Assembly (NCBI RefSeq): GCF_000331735.1
Contig: NC_020126.1
Coordinates: forward strand, 8,125,501-8,189,500
DNA: 64,000 bases
Source: Myxococcus stipitatus DSM 14675
GTDB taxonomy: Bacteria; Myxococcota; Myxococcia; Myxococcales; Myxococcaceae
Reading direction: 5' to 3'
Translations under genes and position numbers: made by a program
Notes under the pieces: generated by a model
What the model saw: only the letters and a program-made list of their open reading frames with translations
Databases searched by the model: none
Told to the model about the DNA's origin: nothing
Part shown: one piece after another, positions 25,249-32,392 of the stretch
Numbering within the stretch: the stretch's first letter is position 1
How the letters are laid out: each line of letters begins with the position of its first letter

Positions 25249-26589
25249 TCAGCCGCGAGCGCGCTGACGAAGGCCCAGGATGCGCTCCACGTGGGACTTC
25301 GCGTTGGCCATCACGGAAGCCGCGTCCAGCGTGGTGAGCACGCCGTCCTTCAGCACCGCCTGCCCGTCGATGAAGACGTGCGTGACGTCGCTGGCGCGCG
25401 CCGAGTGCACCAGCGGCGAGAGGGGGTCCTCCGCCGTGGGGCCCGCGTGCAGGCCGCTCACGTCCACCACGGTGATGTCGGCGCGCTTGCCGACCTCGAG
25501 CGAGCCCACTTCGTCCTCGAGCCCCAGCGCGCGGGCGCCGTGCAGTGTGGCCATCTCCAGCACGCGCATGGGCGTCATGGCGCACGGCCCCACGCGCGGG
25601 TTGTGCAGCACCGCCGCGAGCCGCATCTCATGGAAGATGTCGAGCGTGTTGTTGCAGGGCGCGCCATCCGAGCCCAGCGCGACGGGCACTCCCGCATCCA
25701 GGAGCTCCGGCACCTTGGCGATGCCCGACGCGAGCTTGAGGTTGGAGCCCGGGCAGTGACACACCACGGTGCGCGTCTCGCGAACGAGCGACTGCTCCTC
25801 GTCGGACAGCCACACGCAGTGGGCCAGCGTCACGTGCTGCCCCATCAACCCCACGGTGTGGAAGTAGTCGACGTTGTCCCGGCCGCCCGTGTACTGGCGC
25901 ACCGCTTCGGTCTCCTTGGAGTTCTCGCTCGCGTGCGTGTGGATGCGCACCCCGCGCTCGCGCGAGAGCCTCACCACCTCCCGCAGGAGCTCGGGCGTAC
26001 ACGTCAGCACGAAGCGGGGCGCGAACGCATAGCGCAGCCGCCCCTCGTGCGTGCCGTGCCAGCGCTCCAGGAGCGCCAGGCTCTCGGCGAGTGACTCGGC
26101 GGTGGACTCGAGCAATCCCGCGGGCACCCCCACGCCCGTGTCCATCATCGCCTTGCCGCCCACCAGCCTGAAGCCGGAGTCCCGCGCGGACTCGAAGACA
26201 GCGTCGTAGTGATGCACGCTGCCCATGTCGAGCGCCGCCGTGGCGCCCGAGCGAATCAACTCCGCGAAGGTCAGGTCGGCCGAGGCGCGCATCGAGGCCG
26301 CGTCGTGCGACGCCTCGAAGGGCCAGATGCACTCACGCAGCCAGTCGAGCAGCTCCCGACTGTCCGCGCGGCCTCGGAACAACGTCTGACAGGCGTGCAG
26401 GTGGCCATGGATGAGGCCGGGCAGCACCATCTTGCCCGTCACATCCACCACCCGCCGCGTGCCCCGGGGCTTCAGGCCCCTGCCCACCTTCGCGATGCGC
26501 CCATCCTGGATGAGCACGTCCGCGTCCACGAGCACTTCCCGCTCGCGGTTCATCGTCACCACGGTACCGCCGGTTAGAAGCAGATCCAC
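25249..26589 (-). CDS. amidohydrolase, probable 5'-deoxyadenosine/S-adenosylhomocysteine deaminase
   Basis: A 446-aa metal-dependent deaminase of the MtaD/DadD group, starting at GTG 26589. Expected zinc ligands are visible: HGHLHA (near 62), HTHASEN, HCVWLS and SDGAPCNNTLD. The CHCPGSNLKLASGIAKV segment is characteristic of this subgroup, and SDGAPCNN favours 5'-deoxyadenosine deaminase. It would convert 5'-deoxyadenosine, 5'-methylthioadenosine or SAH to the inosine analogue, as part of salvage of radical-SAM by-products. Cytidine deaminase is encoded 17 bp upstream on the same strand. Substrate preference among adenosine-type nucleosides cannot be settled from sequence. Confidence 0.85.
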   Translation of the reverse strand: MDLLLTGGTVVTMNREREVLVDADVLIQDGRIAKVGRGLKPRGTRRVVDVTGKMVLPGLIHGHLHACQTLFRGRADSRELLDWLRECIWPFEASHDAASMRASADLTFAELIRSGATAALDMGSVHHYDAVFESARDSGFRLVGGKAMMDTGVGVPAGLLESTAESLAESLALLERWHGTHEGRLRYAFAPRFVLTCTPELLREVVRLSRERGVRIHTHASENSKETEAVRQYTGGRDNVDYFHTVGLMGQHVTLAHCVWLSDEEQSLVRETRTVVCHCPGSNLKLASGIAKVPELLDAGVPVALGSDGAPCNNTLDIFHEMRLAAVLHNPRVGPCAMTPMRVLEMATLHGARALGLEDEVGSLEVGKRADITVVDVSGLHAGPTAEDPLSPLVHSARASDVTHVFIDGQAVLKDGVLTTLDAASVMANAKSHVERILGLRQRARG

Positions 26590-26606
26590 AGGTACTCAAG
26601 CTCGCT

Positions 26607-27011
26607 TTAGAGAAAGTCCTTGGTGAAGGCGTGCGGCAGCAGCTCGCCCAGCGTGTAGCGCGCCACATCGCCCTTGGGGGTGCGGCTTCGCACGGGCAGG
26701 TTCGGTCCCGCGAACTCGGCCATCACCTGCCGGCACATCCCGCACGGAGGCACGGGCGTCTCCGTGTTCGCGACCACCGCCACCGCCACGGGCTGGGAGC
26801 GCCCCTGCGCCACGCCCGCGGCCAGCGCGTTGCGCTCGGCACAGACGGTCAGCCCGTAGGTGGCGTTCTCCACGTTGCAGCCCGACACCACGGAGCCGTC
26901 CGCGTAGAGGACGGCCGCGCCCACCGGGAAGCGGGAGTACGGCACGTGCGCTCGCCGCGCGACCCCAATGGCTTCGTCGAACAGCCGCTCCCAGGGAATC
27001 TCATCCGCCAT
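26607..27011 (-). CDS. cdd: cytidine deaminase
   Basis: A 134-aa enzyme converting (deoxy)cytidine to (deoxy)uridine. The zinc site is complete: VCAERNAL with the catalytic C-A-E, and PPCGMCRQV with the second and third Cys. CNVENATYG is the usual substrate-binding stretch. The length fits the small homotetrameric class. ATG 27011 follows AGAGGAAGG. It precedes the deaminase gene by 17 bp and fits the nucleoside salvage theme of this part of the window. Confidence 0.96.
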   Translation of the reverse strand: MADEIPWERLFDEAIGVARRAHVPYSRFPVGAAVLYADGSVVSGCNVENATYGLTVCAERNALAAGVAQGRSQPVAVAVVANTETPVPPCGMCRQVMAEFAGPNLPVRSRTPKGDVARYTLGELLPHAFTKDFL

Positions 27012-27043
27012 GTCGCCTTCCTCTCGAGGTGTAGGGATGGACC

Positions 27044-27388
27044 TCAGTGCTGCTCGCCCGCCAGCCGCATGTCGTCCAGGTGCCGGGCAATGGCCAGCTC
27101 CGCCTCCACGGGCATGTCCGCGAAGCGCACGTGCACGGTGGGCCCCTGGGGACCTTGCGTCACATGAAGCACCTCCCCCTTGGCCTCCACTTCATCGGGG
27201 AGGATGGGGAGCTTGAAGCGGGCCTCCACCTGGGCCCCCGCCTCCAACCCCTCGCCATTCCAAGCGCAGCCCCCCAGGGACAGGTCCCCGTCGCGCTCCT
27301 CGAAGTCCGCCGAGCTCCCCGCCCGGCGCAACTTCAAGCGCATGGGAATCCGGGGAGAGTCGCGCCGGTCCTCGGCCTTGTCGCTCAT
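27044..27388 (-). CDS. PilZ domain protein
   Basis: A 114-aa single-domain protein. ATG 27388 is preferred because GAGAGGA lies 9 nt upstream; two further in-frame ATGs lie farther upstream. The cyclic-di-GMP signature is present: an RRDSPRIPMR stretch with the RxxxR spacing, and DLSLGGCAWNG as the D/N-x-S-x-x-G motif. It probably binds c-di-GMP and acts through protein contacts. It ends 32 bp before cdd. Confidence 0.85.
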   Translation of the reverse strand: MSDKAEDRRDSPRIPMRLKLRRAGSSADFEERDGDLSLGGCAWNGEGLEAGAQVEARFKLPILPDEVEAKGEVLHVTQGPQGPTVHVRFADMPVEAELAIARHLDDMRLAGEQH

Positions 27389-27766
27389 CGAGTTGTTCCT
27401 CTCGGCCATCGCCGTTCCAATCTTGCCGCTCATGTCCGTGTCACCGCCCCAAGCGCCCGGGAAGGGGCCCACCTCCGGAGACACCCTCTCCGGAAGCTGC
27501 GCATCCACACCCGGTCCGCCTCCGCGACGCCGCTCGGGAGGTCGAAGCCCACCTTCGGCTCCCTCATTCAATCCCCCGGCGGACGGCCACCGCCGCCTTG
27601 CCCACGTGTCCATGAACCACCATCGGCGGACCATCATACGCTCGCCCCCCCGCCAGGGAGACGGCGAATTTCGTCCACCTCCCAGGTTATTCCCAGGATT
27701 GTCTTCTACCGGGAGTGAGCCTGGTTGCACCCCGCATCAGGGTGACGCCCTCGGGGGCAGGGTCCA
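27389..27766. other. 378-bp non-coding interval between PilZ and SET genes
   Basis: No convincing gene, RNA or strong hairpin is seen. Reading frames are open on both strands because of high GC, but none has a credible start, codon pattern or recognisable product. It presumably holds the promoter of the minus-strand PilZ-cdd-deaminase run. Confidence 0.5.
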
Positions 27767-28177
27767 TCAGGGAGGCACGCCCTGGCCCCGGGAGTCCCAC
27801 CACTCCTCGCCGTAGCTGATGAAAATCTGCTCGCCGGGGTGGATGTCCCTCAGGGCGTAGAAGGTGAAGAGGTCCCGGTCCAGCGCGCGGTAGTACGCGG
27901 CGCTGGGCTCCTTGGCGTGGTTGTAGAGCATGCCGTAGCCCAGGACGAGGGCGACCCAGTCCCCCGCCGGCTGCTGCTCGCGCTCGCTCCAGCGAATCTG
28001 GAAGACGTAGTCGTCCAGCGGAGGGTGCCGCGTGTGCTTCTGCAGCACCTTGAGGTAGCGACACTCCTCGATGAGCTCGCCGCCCTTGATGAATTCGTCC
28101 GTGAAGACACCGTAGCCCCATTCACAGGGCCGGACCTTCACGCCCGGATGGAGGTAAAGCGCTTCGCCCGTGTTCAT
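27767..28177 (-). CDS. SET domain protein
   Basis: A 136-aa protein consisting only of a SET fold, the lysine methyltransferase domain. ATG 28177 begins MNTGEALYLHPGVKVRPC. Signature elements: EWGYGVFTDEFIKGGELI at the start; YGMLYNHAKEPSAAY, the N-H motif at the SAM/pseudoknot region; and DIHPGEQIFISYGEEWW, equivalent to GEEL-x-x-Y-G. There are no pre- or post-SET Cys clusters. Bacterial single-SET proteins of this size are known, but substrates are rarely defined. It is followed downstream by a long gap before the PilZ gene. Confidence 0.82.
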   Translation of the reverse strand: MNTGEALYLHPGVKVRPCEWGYGVFTDEFIKGGELIEECRYLKVLQKHTRHPPLDDYVFQIRWSEREQQPAGDWVALVLGYGMLYNHAKEPSAAYYRALDRDLFTFYALRDIHPGEQIFISYGEEWWDSRGQGVPP

Positions 28178-28267
28178 GCGTCCCTGCCGTTGGCGGCGCC
28201 AACATGCCGCGTTCCCGGCCCGGCGGGAAGCGCCGTGCATGCGCCCGAGCTCCTCGCGCCACCTCCC

Positions 28268-28876
28268 TCACGTCGGCCAGGCCAACATCGCCATCCGGGC
28301 CACGCGCCGGAGCGACTCCCGGCTGGCCCCGCTGGCGGCCTGGACCGCCATGCCCTGCGTCACGGTGGTGAAGTAGCGGGCCAGCTCCGCGCAGTCGACC
28401 TCCGCCGGCACGTCCCCCTCGCGCTGCCCCTGCTCCAGCCGCTCGCGAAGGGCCTTCTCCCCGGCGGCCCGCCTCGCCGCCAGCTCCCCTTGGACGGGGG
28501 CCGCGTCCGCCCCGCTCACCAGCGCGCCCTGCACGGTGATGCAGCCCTTGGGCTCCCGGGGCAGCGTCTGGGCGTCCGCCAGGCCCAGCAACAGGTGCTC
28601 GACGGCGGCGCGGGCCGTCGGCTTGGCGAAGGCGTCATGGAAGAGGCCCATCTGCCGCTCCACGTAGCGGTCCAGCGCCTTGCGGAACAACGACTCCTTG
28701 TTGCCGAACGCCGCATAGAGGCTGGGGCGGTTGATGCCCAGCTCCGCCGTCAGGTCCGACAACGAGGTGCCCTCGTACCCCTGGCGCCAGAACAGGCGCA
28801 GCGCGCGGTCCAACGCCTCGTCCGCGTCGAAGCCCCGCGGTCGCCCGACAGGAGCGGCGGCTGGTTTGGGTTTCAT
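28268..28876 (-). CDS. TetR family transcriptional regulator
   Basis: A 202-aa regulator. The helix-turn-helix lies at about 35-55 (LSDLTAELGINRPSLYAAFG), followed by NKESLFRKALDRYV, the usual end of the TetR DNA-binding domain. The C-terminal domain is the ligand-binding/dimer region of the YxaF/AcrR-like type with GCITVQGAL. ATG 28876 lies inside an operator-like sequence, so repressor bound there would also cover the start codon. AAGGGG lies about 16 nt upstream, rather far. It is divergent from the SDR gene and probably controls both genes. Confidence 0.92.
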   Translation of the reverse strand: MKPKPAAAPVGRPRGFDADEALDRALRLFWRQGYEGTSLSDLTAELGINRPSLYAAFGNKESLFRKALDRYVERQMGLFHDAFAKPTARAAVEHLLLGLADAQTLPREPKGCITVQGALVSGADAAPVQGELAARRAAGEKALRERLEQGQREGDVPAEVDCAELARYFTTVTQGMAVQAASGASRESLRRVARMAMLAWPT

Positions 28877-28892
28877 ACCGTTCGATACTAAT
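28875..28892. promoter_or_regulatory. TetR-type operator site 1, overlapping the tetR start codon
   Basis: ATACCGTTCGATACTAAT. First of three related 18-bp sequences in the tetR-SDR intergenic region, sharing ATACC-N5-RTAC-WAAT with an imperfect palindromic core TACCG..CGATA. It overlaps the tetR ATG. Assignment as operator is inference. Confidence 0.6.
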
Positions 28893-28896
28893 CCCC

Positions 28897-28925
28897 TTGC
28901 GCCTTCGCGGACAGGGCTCTATATC
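28897..28925 (+). promoter_or_regulatory. candidate promoter of the SDR gene
   Basis: TTGCGC at 28897-28902 and TATATC at 28920-28925 are separated by 17 bp, a sigma-70-like arrangement pointing to the SDR gene. The expected transcription start falls within operator site 2, so repressor there would block initiation. Confidence 0.45.
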
Positions 28926-28926
28926 C

Positions 28927-28944
28927 ATACCACTCGGTACAAAT
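28927..28944. promoter_or_regulatory. TetR-type operator site 2, at the predicted SDR transcription start
   Basis: ATACCACTCGGTACAAAT, with a perfect TACC-ACTC-GGTA inverted repeat. Second of the three matching sites. It begins 1 bp after the candidate -10 element. Confidence 0.65.
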
Positions 28945-28990
28945 CACCCGCGAGCCGCTGGGGCGGAGCCGCACGCGTGTGTCCAATTCA

Positions 28991-29008
28991 ATACCGATAA
29001 GTACAAAT
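28991..29008. promoter_or_regulatory. TetR-type operator site 3, in the SDR leader
   Basis: ATACCGATAAGTACAAAT. Third matching site, 18 bp before the SDR start codon. Sites 2 and 3 share their last eight bases (GTACAAAT). Centre-to-centre spacings from site 1 to 2 and 2 to 3 are 52 and 64 bp. Confidence 0.6.
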
Positions 29009-29025
29009 ATCGGAGAACAACAATC

Positions 29026-29775
29026 ATGTCGAAGAAGCTCGCAGGCAAGGTGGCGCTGGTGACGGGTGGCTCACGGGGTATCGGCGCGGCGGCGGCGCGT
29101 GCGCTCGCGGCGGAGGGGGCGGACGTGGCCATCAGCTACGTGGCCTCGGCGGAGAAGGCGCGGGCGTTGGTCCGGGAGTTGGAGTCCCAGGGCGTCCGCG
29201 CCGCGGCGTTCCAGGCGGACCAGGAGGTGCCCGAGGAGGCGGCGAAGCTCATCCACACCGCCACGAAGCACTTCGGCCGGCTGGACATCCTGGTCAACAA
29301 CGCGGGGGTCGTCGCGCAGGGCCCCGTGGATGCGTCCGGCAATGACCACACCGCGCTGGACCGGCAGCACCGCGTCAACGTCGCGGGCGTCATCGCCGCC
29401 ATTCGCGAGGCAGCGCAGGTGATGGGCCCGGGCGGGCGCATCATCACCGTGGGCTCCAGCATCACCGGACGCGTGGGCTGGCCGGGCATGGCGGACTACA
29501 CGTCCACGAAGGCCGCGGTGGTGGGCTACAGCAAGGGCGCGGCCCGCGACCTGGGCCCCAAGGGCATCACCGTCAACGTGGTGCAGCCCGGCTTCACCGA
29601 CACGGACATGTCCGCGGGGATGGAGTCCCAGAAGCCCGTCATCAACGCGGCCATCGCCCTGGGCCGCTTCGGCCGTCCGGAAGAGGTCGCGGACAGCATC
29701 GTGTTCCTGGCCGGACCGGGGGCCTCGTACATCACCGGCTCCGTGCTCACCGTGGACGGCGGTCACGGAGCCTGA
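29026..29775 (+). CDS. short-chain dehydrogenase/reductase (FabG-like)
   Basis: A 249-aa NAD(P)-dependent oxidoreductase. ATG 29026 follows GGAGAA. The cofactor motif TGGSRGIGAA sits at about residues 14-23, with NNAGV near 90. The active site has Ser in VGSSITGRVG and YTSTKAAVV (Tyr-x3-Lys). The terminal ITGSVLTVDGGHGA is typical of classical SDRs. The substrate is unknown. It is divergent from the TetR gene and is the likely repressed target, a common TetR-SDR pairing seen with quinone, alcohol or xenobiotic reductases. Confidence 0.93.
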   Translation: MSKKLAGKVALVTGGSRGIGAAAARALAAEGADVAISYVASAEKARALVRELESQGVRAAAFQADQEVPEEAAKLIHTATKHFGRLDILVNNAGVVAQGPVDASGNDHTALDRQHRVNVAGVIAAIREAAQVMGPGGRIITVGSSITGRVGWPGMADYTSTKAAVVGYSKGAARDLGPKGITVNVVQPGFTDTDMSAGMESQKPVINAAIALGRFGRPEEVADSIVFLAGPGASYITGSVLTVDGGHGA

Positions 29776-29781
29776 GCCGCT

Positions 29782-29811
29782 CCTGGGGGCGCGGACACTC
29801 GCGCCCCCAGG
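29782..29811. terminator. bidirectional terminator hairpin between SDR and deoA
   Basis: A perfect 12-bp stem (CCTGGGGGCGCG / CGCGCCCCCAGG) with a 6-nt loop lies between the convergent SDR and deoA stop codons. It is very GC-rich and has no U-tract. Confidence 0.65.
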
Positions 29812-29817
29812 CGGCCC

Positions 29818-31134
29818 CTACTCCACCCGCTCGCGCACCAGGGGGCGAGGCGCGGGGGCGGCATCCCCGAAGCGGTAGGCCGCCAGCAGACGGGCCTTCA
29901 CGCCATTCACGGGGGCCTCGTCGTTGTAATGCACGCGCACCACGGGCTCGCCCTCCTTCACCGCCTCGCCCGTCTTCTTCAGGAGGGTGAAGCCCACCGC
30001 GGGGTCGATCTTGCTGTCCACCCGCTGCCGGCCCGCGCCGAGCGCCACCGCCGCCAGGCCCACGCCCTCCGTGTCGATGCCCGTCACGAAGCCACTCCGG
30101 GGCGCCACCACGTCCACCGTGGAGCGCGCCTGGGGAAGCAGCGAGTAGTCGTCGACGGAGCGCGGGTCACCGCCCTGCGACTGGATGATTTCGCGCAGCT
30201 TGCGCAGGGCACTTCCGTCCTCGACGGCGCGGCGCAGCTTCTGGCGGGCCTCGTCCACCGAGGCGGCCTTCTTGCCCAGCACCAGCATCTCCGCGGTCAG
30301 CGCGTAGGTGATTTCGGTGTAGTCCTCCGGCGCCTCGCCGCGGAGCATGTCCACCGCCTCCATCACCTCCAGCGCGTTGCCCACCTTGCGGCCCAGCGGC
30401 TGGTCCATGTCCGTCAGGAGCGCCACCACCTTGCGGCCCATCTCCGCGCCCAGGCCAATCATCGTCCGGGCCAGCGTGCGGGCATCCTCGTCGCGCTTCA
30501 TGAAGGCGCCGCTGCCCACCTTCACGTCCAGCACCAGCGCGTCGATGCCCTCCGCCAGCTTCTTGCTCATGATGGAGGAGGCAATCAGCGGGATGCAGTC
30601 CACCGTCGCCGTCACGTCGCGCAGCGCGTAGAGCTTCTTGTCCGCGGGCGCCACCTGCGCCGTCTGGCCAATCAGGCAGCAGCCCACCTCGCGCACCAGC
30701 CGACGGTACTCCTCCGTGGAGAGGTTCACGTCGAAGCCCGGGATGGACTCCAGCTTGTCCAGCGTCCCGCCGGTGTGGCCCAGGCCCCGGCCGGAAATCA
30801 TCGGCACCGGGACGCCGCACGCGGCCGCCAGGGGGGCCAGGCTGAGCGACACCTTGTCCCCCACCCCGCCCGTCGAATGCTTGTCCACCTTCACGGCCGG
30901 GGTATCGGTCAGGTCCAGCACCTCGCCCGACTCCAGCATGGCCCGTGCCCAGGCCCCCAGCTCCCGGGAGTCCATCCCCTTGAAGAAGACGGCCATGCAC
31001 ATGGCCGCCATCTGGTAGTCCGCCACCGTCCCCGCCGTATATGCCTGGATGAACGCGCGGATGTCCGCCGGGTCCAGCCGGCCTCCATCGCGCTTGGTCT
31101 TGATGAGCTCGTAGGGTTGCACGGCCCTGCCCAT
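29818..31134 (-). CDS. deoA: thymidine/pyrimidine-nucleoside phosphorylase
   Basis: A 438-aa enzyme that splits (deoxy)pyrimidine nucleosides with phosphate to base plus (deoxy)ribose-1-phosphate. ATG 31134 is chosen because MGRAVQPYELIKTKRDG aligns with the family N-terminus; a longer form from 31200 would overlap the divergent lipoprotein gene. Family motifs: KVDKHSTGGVGDKVS (phosphate-binding, near 80), SGRGLGHTGGTLDKLE, SSIMSKKLAEG and DVKVGSGAFMK. The ribose-1-phosphate product would go to the PGM2-like mutase encoded at 38186-39913. It is divergent from the nucleoside importer by 64 bp, so a shared promoter region is likely. Confidence 0.93.
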   Translation of the reverse strand: MGRAVQPYELIKTKRDGGRLDPADIRAFIQAYTAGTVADYQMAAMCMAVFFKGMDSRELGAWARAMLESGEVLDLTDTPAVKVDKHSTGGVGDKVSLSLAPLAAACGVPVPMISGRGLGHTGGTLDKLESIPGFDVNLSTEEYRRLVREVGCCLIGQTAQVAPADKKLYALRDVTATVDCIPLIASSIMSKKLAEGIDALVLDVKVGSGAFMKRDEDARTLARTMIGLGAEMGRKVVALLTDMDQPLGRKVGNALEVMEAVDMLRGEAPEDYTEITYALTAEMLVLGKKAASVDEARQKLRRAVEDGSALRKLREIIQSQGGDPRSVDDYSLLPQARSTVDVVAPRSGFVTGIDTEGVGLAAVALGAGRQRVDSKIDPAVGFTLLKKTGEAVKEGEPVVRVHYNDEAPVNGVKARLLAAYRFGDAAPAPRPLVRERVE

Positions 31135-31198
31135 ACCAGGAACGCGCGCCTCAAGCACTTCTGCTAACGGCGGCTCGGCATCTGGTAGATAGGCAACC

Positions 31199-32392
31199 AT
31201 GACGCTTCGCCTTCAGGTCCTTGCCCTCATGGCGCTCCTCTGCGCCTGTTCCAAGCAGAAGGAAGAGACGCCCGCCCCCGGCGCTCCGGCCTCCGCCTCC
31301 GCCCAGCAGGAGGCGAAGAAGCCCCTTCCCGTGGGGCTCGTCATCGACGTGGGCGGCCGAGGCGACCACTCCTTCAACGACGCCGCCCTCCGAGGCCTGG
31401 AGCTCTGGGCCGCCGGCAAGCGCTACGACGGCGGCAAGTACGTGGACGTCTCCGCGGACGAGGTCCGCAAGTCCCTGCCCGGCCACCTGGCGTCCGTCGC
31501 CACCACCCTGAAGGCGCTGCCCATCCAGCCCGTGGTCCTCCAGAGCAAGGCCCAGGAAGACTACATCCCCAACCTCCAGCTCCTGGTGGACCGGGGCGCC
31601 CAGCTCGCCATCGGCAACGGCTACCTGCTGGCCAACGCCGTGCGGACCTCCGCGCAGGAGAATCCCCAGGCGCGCTACCTGCTCATCGACAGCCAGGTGC
31701 TCGACTCCCAGGGCAAGGTGCTCCGGCTGCCCAACGTCCGCACCGTCCTCTTCAAGGAGCACGAGGGCAGCTTCCTCGTGGGCGCGCTCACGGGCCTGGT
31801 GACGAAGTCGAAGAAGGTCGGCTTCGTGGGCGGCATCGAGGTGCCCCTCATCCAGCGCTTCGAGGTGGGCTACCGGGCGGGCGTGAAGACGACCAACCCC
31901 GAGGCCGCGGCCGCGCTGATGTCCGTCTACACCGGCAGCTTCAATGACATGGCGGCCGGCAAGCAGGTGGCGCAGGACCTCATCGCCAAGGGCGCGGACG
32001 TCATCTTCCACGCGGCGGGCTCGGACGGCATCGGCGTCATCCAGGCGGTGAAGGAGGCGCGCGCGGCGGGCAAGAACGTGTACGCCATCGGCGTGGACTC
32101 CGACCAGTCGCACGTCGCGCCGGAGGCCATCCTCACGTCGATGATGAAGCACTCGGACCTGGCCGTGTATCAGGCCGCCAAGGACCTGGTGGACGGCACG
32201 TTCACCGCCACCGAGCAGAACCTGGGCCTCAAGGAGAACGGCGTGGCCATGGCGGAGGTCCGCGTGGACTTCCCCGGCAAGGCGGAGGCGCTCCAGAAGG
32301 TGGAGACGCTGCGCCAGCGCGTCGTGTCCGGTCAGATCCAGGTTCCTTCCGTCCCGGCGGACCTCGCCGCTTTCCAGGCCGCTGCCCCCTGA
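31199..32392 (+). CDS. BMP/PnrA-type nucleoside-binding lipoprotein
   Basis: A 397-aa substrate-binding lipoprotein of the BMP family; known members (PnrA, BmpA and relatives) bind purine or other nucleosides. ATG 31199 gives a short signal peptide with lipobox LLCAC. Key features: VGLVIDVGGRGDHSFND at the start of the fold, FLVGALTGLVTKSKKVGFVGG, AAGSDGIGVIQA and YAIGVDSDQSHVAPE. Its TGA overlaps the proposed CTG start of the ATPase gene. With the three genes that follow it forms a complete nucleoside ABC importer. Confidence 0.9.
   Translation: MTLRLQVLALMALLCACSKQKEETPAPGAPASASAQQEAKKPLPVGLVIDVGGRGDHSFNDAALRGLELWAAGKRYDGGKYVDVSADEVRKSLPGHLASVATTLKALPIQPVVLQSKAQEDYIPNLQLLVDRGAQLAIGNGYLLANAVRTSAQENPQARYLLIDSQVLDSQGKVLRLPNVRTVLFKEHEGSFLVGALTGLVTKSKKVGFVGGIEVPLIQRFEVGYRAGVKTTNPEAAAALMSVYTGSFNDMAAGKQVAQDLIAKGADVIFHAAGSDGIGVIQAVKEARAAGKNVYAIGVDSDQSHVAPEAILTSMMKHSDLAVYQAAKDLVDGTFTATEQNLGLKENGVAMAEVRVDFPGKAEALQKVETLRQRVVSGQIQVPSVPADLAAFQAAAP

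Noticed and set aside
27389-27730. N-terminal extension of the PilZ protein
   Set aside because: A good ribosome-binding site precedes ATG 27388, and the upstream codons give Arg/Gly/Pro-rich low-complexity sequence.
31135-31200. Longer N-terminus for DeoA
   Set aside because: The extra 22 residues have no family counterpart and would overlap the divergent lipoprotein start codon.
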